Below are positions 18,195 through 23,451 of a stretch of DNA of 23,451 nucleotides, one piece after another (within the stretch, counting starts at the first letter, position 1; every line of letters begins with the position of its first letter). Below the pieces are notes generated by a model. It saw nothing but the letters and a program-made list of their open reading frames with translations, searched no databases and was not told the origin of the DNA. The stretch lies in assembly GCA_004352715.1 (NCBI GenBank), contig SCFE01000063.1:1156004-1179454 (forward strand), given 5' to 3'. The DNA is from Hofstenia miamia. Lineage: Eukaryota; Xenacoelomorpha; Acoela. Position numbers and translations under genes: made by a program.

Positions 18195-18940
18195 TTAGCA
18201 GATGGAGAAGTAGAGTTGACAGAGATTGAAGCGGACGAATGAGTGATCAGACAGCTTGGCAGAAACAGGGATTACAGATATGTCAAATATGTAATCGGGG
18301 TGAGAGCACAGAACCAAATCAAGCAGGGAGGAGCTGGAAGTAGGAGAAAATGCAAGTTGTTCAAGAGAATAGCAGGCAAAAACTTCTAAAACTGCAGACT
18401 CATAAGTGTAAGTAGAGTCTAACGCATTCCAGCAGACATTGGGAAGATTGAAGTAACCACAAACAAGAAAATGAGGACGAATGGAAAAGCCAAGGTGACA
18501 AGAGAGGGAGGTAGACTGGTCATGAAAAGACTCGAACATAGATGATAAATCAACAATGGGAATGCGAAAGGCACTTTTCGAAGAAGGATTGTAAACGCAG
18601 AGCAGAGAAAGAATGTGTTCACTGAGAACAACAGCACAGGCACAACAGAAATTGAAGGAGATGGGACGAATGTCAAGGTTAGGCAGACGTGAGGCACTGA
18701 GAACACCTCTATGGCGGCCACTGGATCGATCCATACGAGAAAGAACTTTAAGAGTAGAGTTGGGGAAAACAACACTGTCAGCAACGGCAGGAGCAAGCCA
18801 GGTTTCAGTGATGAAAATGAAGTCAACAGGAGAATGCAAGAAGAAATTGTAAAAACTGAGACGACGGTTCAAAGATACAAGACTGTGGGCGTTGGCAAGC
18901 AATACGGAAAAGCCAGAGTTATGGGGAGGAGGAAGATCAG
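18195..18940 (-). pseudogene. LINE ORF2 endonuclease domain (APE type), disabled
   Basis: The apurinic-like endonuclease nicks target DNA to prime reverse transcription. Motifs seen in order: LLANAHSLVSLNRRL (Asn of N.rSL), DFIFITETWL (catalytic Glu), VCGYFNLPNVCWN, LLDLVLCS, and KLSDHSFVRFNL (terminal DH). In the third motif the family Asp (GDFN) is Tyr, a single G to T change, which should abolish catalysis. At about 18217 one extra base shifts the frame to a premature TAA. The next frame resumes a sensible sequence, PAAPQYGRFNSDFL, up to the gap. A TGA precedes the first motif in frame near the gap. The protein cannot be active. Confidence 0.88.
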
Positions 18941-18954
18941 AGTGAGATAGTCAG

Positions 18955-19954
18955 NNNNNNNNNNNNNNNNNNNNNNNNNNNNNNNNNNNNNNNNNNNNNN
19001 NNNNNNNNNNNNNNNNNNNNNNNNNNNNNNNNNNNNNNNNNNNNNNNNNNNNNNNNNNNNNNNNNNNNNNNNNNNNNNNNNNNNNNNNNNNNNNNNNNNN
19101 NNNNNNNNNNNNNNNNNNNNNNNNNNNNNNNNNNNNNNNNNNNNNNNNNNNNNNNNNNNNNNNNNNNNNNNNNNNNNNNNNNNNNNNNNNNNNNNNNNNN
19201 NNNNNNNNNNNNNNNNNNNNNNNNNNNNNNNNNNNNNNNNNNNNNNNNNNNNNNNNNNNNNNNNNNNNNNNNNNNNNNNNNNNNNNNNNNNNNNNNNNNN
19301 NNNNNNNNNNNNNNNNNNNNNNNNNNNNNNNNNNNNNNNNNNNNNNNNNNNNNNNNNNNNNNNNNNNNNNNNNNNNNNNNNNNNNNNNNNNNNNNNNNNN
19401 NNNNNNNNNNNNNNNNNNNNNNNNNNNNNNNNNNNNNNNNNNNNNNNNNNNNNNNNNNNNNNNNNNNNNNNNNNNNNNNNNNNNNNNNNNNNNNNNNNNN
19501 NNNNNNNNNNNNNNNNNNNNNNNNNNNNNNNNNNNNNNNNNNNNNNNNNNNNNNNNNNNNNNNNNNNNNNNNNNNNNNNNNNNNNNNNNNNNNNNNNNNN
19601 NNNNNNNNNNNNNNNNNNNNNNNNNNNNNNNNNNNNNNNNNNNNNNNNNNNNNNNNNNNNNNNNNNNNNNNNNNNNNNNNNNNNNNNNNNNNNNNNNNNN
19701 NNNNNNNNNNNNNNNNNNNNNNNNNNNNNNNNNNNNNNNNNNNNNNNNNNNNNNNNNNNNNNNNNNNNNNNNNNNNNNNNNNNNNNNNNNNNNNNNNNNN
19801 NNNNNNNNNNNNNNNNNNNNNNNNNNNNNNNNNNNNNNNNNNNNNNNNNNNNNNNNNNNNNNNNNNNNNNNNNNNNNNNNNNNNNNNNNNNNNNNNNNNN
19901 NNNNNNNNNNNNNNNNNNNNNNNNNNNNNNNNNNNNNNNNNNNNNNNNNNNNNN
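18955..19954. other. assembly gap of exactly 1000 N
   Basis: The round length indicates a placeholder of unknown true size. The missing 5' part of the LINE should lie here. Confidence 0.95.
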
Positions 19955-22590
19955 TGTATCGCCATTGATTACAATCTTAGATATACTTTGATTGCCGATG
20001 TGAAATCTACGGATATTACTTTGAAATAACTATAAAGATCATCCATTTGGCAAATTCATGGCTAACGATATTTTATTTCAAAAATATGTAGTGCAATGTA
20101 AAATAGCATAAACCTACCTGGGAAATTGTGCGGTTAAGTGATCATTAGTCCAATTCGCGTTAACAAACCAAACATAGCGTATGCTTCTTACCTCGACATT
20201 TGAACGCACGTTTTGTTTGAATTCGTGTTAGTGTTTAATAATAACATCGGTGACAATTAAACAATGTCCCATGCGATTGCCAACAATAAATTGAAATTTT
20301 CCTAGAATATGCGTCCAAATTCAGTTACGATGGGAGTATTAACTTTGAGAAAACTTAAATCTAATTTATAGCTACGACTTCAGAGACCATAGCAAATTAT
20401 TTAAATATTTTTTAACAATTATTTCACTAGCGAATACACATGTATATAGTTAGCGATCATAATATGTCGCAGAGTGGCATATATGGTTTAGCCGAGGCCC
20501 CCGAGTTGCGTTGAGGGTCAGAATTTCGGAAATTAATAGCCAAAAAATGTCAATTAAAGTCCAAAAGTTATACTGCCAAAAATCAAGGCTAGTGTTTCTT
20601 GCGACTTCACCCACAACCAGCCGTAAGCCTCAGCTAAGGGCCGGCTACGGCATGAACCATTGCGGCCGCCGCTGGCCACTCCTTAAATTTTCAAATCACG
20701 ATTTTTAGCCATCCTAAGTTTAGTTTTTGTTTTGACTTGCAAACTGAATTAAGCAGGGTTTTTACAATGAATGAAGTTTATTCAAGATAAGTGTAAGTCC
20801 AGATAAATGATAAATAGGATTATATACAATAAAAATTTTGCGTTCATGAACTGCTTTACAGTTCAATACTACGGTACGGGTCGAGGTTAAAGCTATCTCA
20901 CAAGATTACCATTGTGACGTAGAACATTGGCTAAATTAAAGCTTCGCATACATGTCCGGACACAAATAAATGTTTCACGATTAGATGCTAGCAGTTTAAT
21001 TGTTTACATTACATTGAAATGTTCATTAAGTCACATTATTCAGAAGATGCTAATGTAAGCGTGATAAAAATGATATATTGAATGCACGAATTAGTATACT
21101 TAAATATTTGGCCAAGCCAAATTTCTATTCTTTTCAGGCAATAAATGATCGTAATTCAAATAGATTGCTTATGTGGTTGAAACGTTGCTTAATAACGCCA
21201 CTCAACAAATAGACTACTTTCGTTGATTTGCAATGGATTGTTGAATACATGTGTAATAATTCTTGCAAAATTTTTGCATGTCTGACAAAATAGAACTCCC
21301 ACAAATGGAAAACGAAGCAAGAAATATATTAAACAAGAATTGCAAAAGCTATTTTTGAAATATTATGAAGTAAAATAACAAAAATGTGACGCCATAGTTA
21401 TTCTTAAGCCTTAGAAATATCATTTTGTGAATTCTTGTTTAGGGATCAAACAAATTTACGCTAATCTAATTAGGTGACATCAGGTATATTAAGAAAATCA
21501 CTCGTCATCAACAAGAGGGTGGAAAACGTTGTTTTAAGTAACAAACGAACGTTAAATTCTAGCTCGTGAACGTCACAAAATTTAAATAAGGCGATCTAGA
21601 TATAGATAAAAAATCTGGTTTTCGTACATTACAATAGCTTTAATGGCGATCCACCACGGTGGTTAGTTACCACAATTTGCAACATCATAAATTTTACAAT
21701 GATACATAATCATATAAGGCATGCAAATAATGAAAAATAGTAGCTACGAAATTTTAAGCCAAACAATATAAAAATATTGAAACATCGTATACTTCACAAA
21801 GCCGAGTTCTGAAAGCTAAAAAGATCCACCATCCAGTGATGTGCACAAGGGACAGGAAATGTACCCCAGCCAGGTTTTCAACATTTTTATTGGTCTCAAC
21901 TTTATCACGACTGAAACTTCCCACGTCGGGAAATCCTGCTTACGCCCCTTACTTCATCTAATATTTTCTCAACTTTTTGATTCAAACGAAAACACCAAAA
22001 AAAGACAGAAGGCGGAAATAAGGTTATTTCATAATTTTTTGCACTTAATGACAATCTGAAAGAATGTTCATCAATATATCGATCAGATCGTATGAGAATG
22101 AGTTGAATTTTGCCTGCCCCAAAGGAGGGTAGGGGCAAGTGCCCCCTAAACACGACCCTGAAGAAATACACACAACTTGTAATTTATTAAATGACAAAAG
22201 TTTTCAGATTATTTACGCTGATAAAATTTCGGCATCTAATTGAACTAAAGGCAATATGTCTACTTTTGAACTTGACTAGAATTTGTCCCAAATGATCAGC
22301 TATAGACTGAAACCGTTGGTTTTTGTAATTTATATGCAAGTAGAATTAAGAAACTTTTAATTAAAATGACCTTTCATGGCAACGCGACAGCAAAAAAACA
22401 ATCTCACTATAGTTACATGTTGTAGAAATATAGTTGAAATATCCATCCACCATTTCGAAAGATGGGTTCTAGCTGAGTTCCAGTTCGGGTTGAATTCATC
22501 CCGTCACGATTTCGATTGATGGCCAACTGGGTATCAATAACAACGTCACCCTACCTGTTACATATTTTGATGTTTAAAATCTAAGACGCC
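19955..22590. other. gene-free AT-rich region with repeat fragments
   Basis: No coding sequence is seen. A GC-rich patch at about 20490-20680 (GCCGAGGCCCCCGAG; GCGGCCGCCGCTGGCCACT) and a patch at 21920-22165 (TTACGCCCCTTA; GGGGCAAGTGCCCCC) resemble eroded DNA-transposon ends, but no pair of inverted ends could be fixed. Confidence 0.5.
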
Positions 22591-22599
22591 CTTAATCCA

Positions 22600-22840
22600 T
22601 CATGATTTGATTTATCTAAGGTACATGATGCCTAGAGTGGAGGAAAATATGGGGAGATTAGCACTGTGCTATGGCTACATCTGTTACCACTATGACAAAA
22701 AGACATTGCTTCAGGATAATACAGCGTCTCATCAGGCTGATACCATTATGGAATATTTGGATTCTCTACGGACCAGCCCTAAATACTATCGAGAATATTG
22801 TGGAACACCGGCAAAGACAAAATCAAAACTTGAATCACGA
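22600..22840 (+). pseudogene. Tc1/mariner transposase fragment (DDE core)
   Basis: In one plus frame TLLQDNTASHQADTIMEYLD (22704-22763) matches the second catalytic motif of Tc1-like transposases (FQQDNAPCHTA...V..FL). Shifting frame near 22770 gives YGPALNTIENIVEHR, matching WP..SPDLNPIENLW..L. About ten residues usually found between them are missing, consistent with a deletion plus frameshift. The first-Asp region and terminal repeats are not recognisable. Inactive remnant. Confidence 0.6.
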
Positions 22841-22974
22841 GAATTTTGATCCTGGAAGCATTCGAAGCAGAACTTTTACTATTAACCACGAGTTTTATAT
22901 CAAAAAGCCATATGAATATCTTTTACGAAGTAACGAGAGTACTCCATGTCACAAGAGTTCTTCAGTTTAGGAAT

Positions 22975-23451
22975 GTTAATTGTGTTCCTTTTAGTATTTT
23001 CTAATTCATTTTGGTTGACCCAAACATTAATTTAGTACTGTATAAAAATCTGACACATCAAACTTAAAGTTTAAATACTATATAGTGAATAGCATATTTG
23101 GGTCAGGAAAGAATGATGTGTTCCTGGCAATATTTTAACGTAAATCTAAATTCTTACCTCTTAGGAGAAACCCATCAATTCACCAAATTTGAAAACAAAC
23201 AATTTTAGTAAACAACAGTAAACAAATATATATTGTCAACAAAATTTCCATATAATGCGTAAAACTCCACCATATTGAAAATAGAGTGCAATTTTAAATG
23301 CTATTGGGTATGATCTAAAGGAATAATTATTGGCCAAATTGGTAATTTAAAATTTTGCTGAAATAAAATTGAAGCACTTCCCTCAGTAAAGTTATCATCA
23401 ATAAATACGTCCATTAGTGCGAATAAATAGCCTTAAGCACATATTCAAGGC
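22975..23451. other. non-coding right end
   Basis: AT-rich with no recognisable gene or repeat. Confidence 0.5.

Larger units (their letters stand above)
16952..18954 (-). mobile_element. damaged CR1-like non-LTR retrotransposon (ORF2 region, 3' end)
   Basis: Read on the minus strand, the order is endonuclease (about 18940-18200), assembly gap, C-terminal thumb/tail of the reverse transcriptase (17673-16984), stop codon, AATAAA and an (ATT)n tail at 16972-16952. This is the layout of CR1/L2-type LINEs, which end in microsatellite-like repeats rather than poly(A). It is flanked on the 5' side by a 1000-N gap that presumably hides ORF1. Sequence beyond the gap (from 19955) is AT-rich and not LINE-like, so the 5' end lies within the gap. 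Frameshift and active-site loss mark it as inactive. Confidence 0.9.

Noticed and set aside
18419-18826. 135-codon minus-strand frame overlapping the LINE endonuclease.
   Set aside because: Alternative frame of the endonuclease region; the frame with ETW and SDH motifs is the true one.
18613-18950. Two 79-codon plus-strand frames.
   Set aside because: Antisense shadows of the endonuclease domain.
21905-22171. 88-codon minus-strand frame and 72-codon plus frame.
   Set aside because: They overlap eroded transposon-end-like sequence and show no protein family resemblance.
1-23451. tRNA, rRNA, CRISPR array and bacterial operon signals.
   Set aside because: None seen; introns and gene families show animal nuclear DNA.

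Overview
This window is AT-rich, intron-bearing animal DNA, most likely from an invertebrate. It holds nuclear genes for a tRNA-modifying enzyme, a leucyl aminopeptidase and a mitochondrial ribosomal protein. Between them lie CR1-like non-LTR retrotransposon, piggyBac and Tc1/mariner remains. Several introns are very short, two of them exactly 40 bp. Each of the three host start codons is preceded within 1 to 22 nt by an AG acceptor, strongly pyrimidine-rich in the aminopeptidase gene, moderately so in the tRNA gene and weak in the ribosomal-protein gene. That pattern would fit spliced-leader trans-splicing or 5' UTR introns. I cannot name the species or phylum.

Layout, left to right. Positions 1-568 (minus) are the N-terminal part of an open LINE ORF1 that runs off the left edge. 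Positions 1150-1650 hold unassigned open frames. Positions 1848-3246 (minus) are exons 1-4 of QTRT1, the catalytic subunit of queuine tRNA-ribosyltransferase, with a possible short cysteine-rich last exon at 1665-1774. Positions 3232-3591 contain an unidentified plus-strand frame. Positions 3785-4730 are a piggyBac transposase fossil that still shows its three catalytic aspartates across several frames. Positions 6062-11121 (minus) are seven exons of a LAP3-type M17 leucyl aminopeptidase. They cover only the N-terminal half of the protein, and the catalytic half is not visible. Its introns carry a short LINE copy with a 13-bp target-site duplication (7095-7403), a GC-rich inverted-repeat element (8400-8771) and a decayed unknown reading frame (about 7498-7965). 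A hairpin-forming MITE (11311-11478) lies just upstream of the gene. Positions 12767-13228 (minus) are an intact single-exon CHCHD1/mS37 mitoribosomal protein gene.

From 13229 to 16950 I see no genes, only small repeats. Positions 16952-18954 (minus) are a damaged CR1-like LINE ORF2 interrupted by an assembly gap (17674-18150) and followed by a 1000-N gap (18955-19954). The rest, 19955-23451, is mostly empty, with a GC-rich patch near 20490-20680 and a Tc1/mariner transposase fragment at about 22600-22840.

The three host genes are head to tail on the minus strand (mS37, LAP, QTRT1). They share no pathway: mitochondrial translation, peptide turnover and tRNA queuosine modification. LAP and QTRT1 both show good 5' exons, but their 3' exons are missing from TE-rich sequence, which is the main puzzle of the window.
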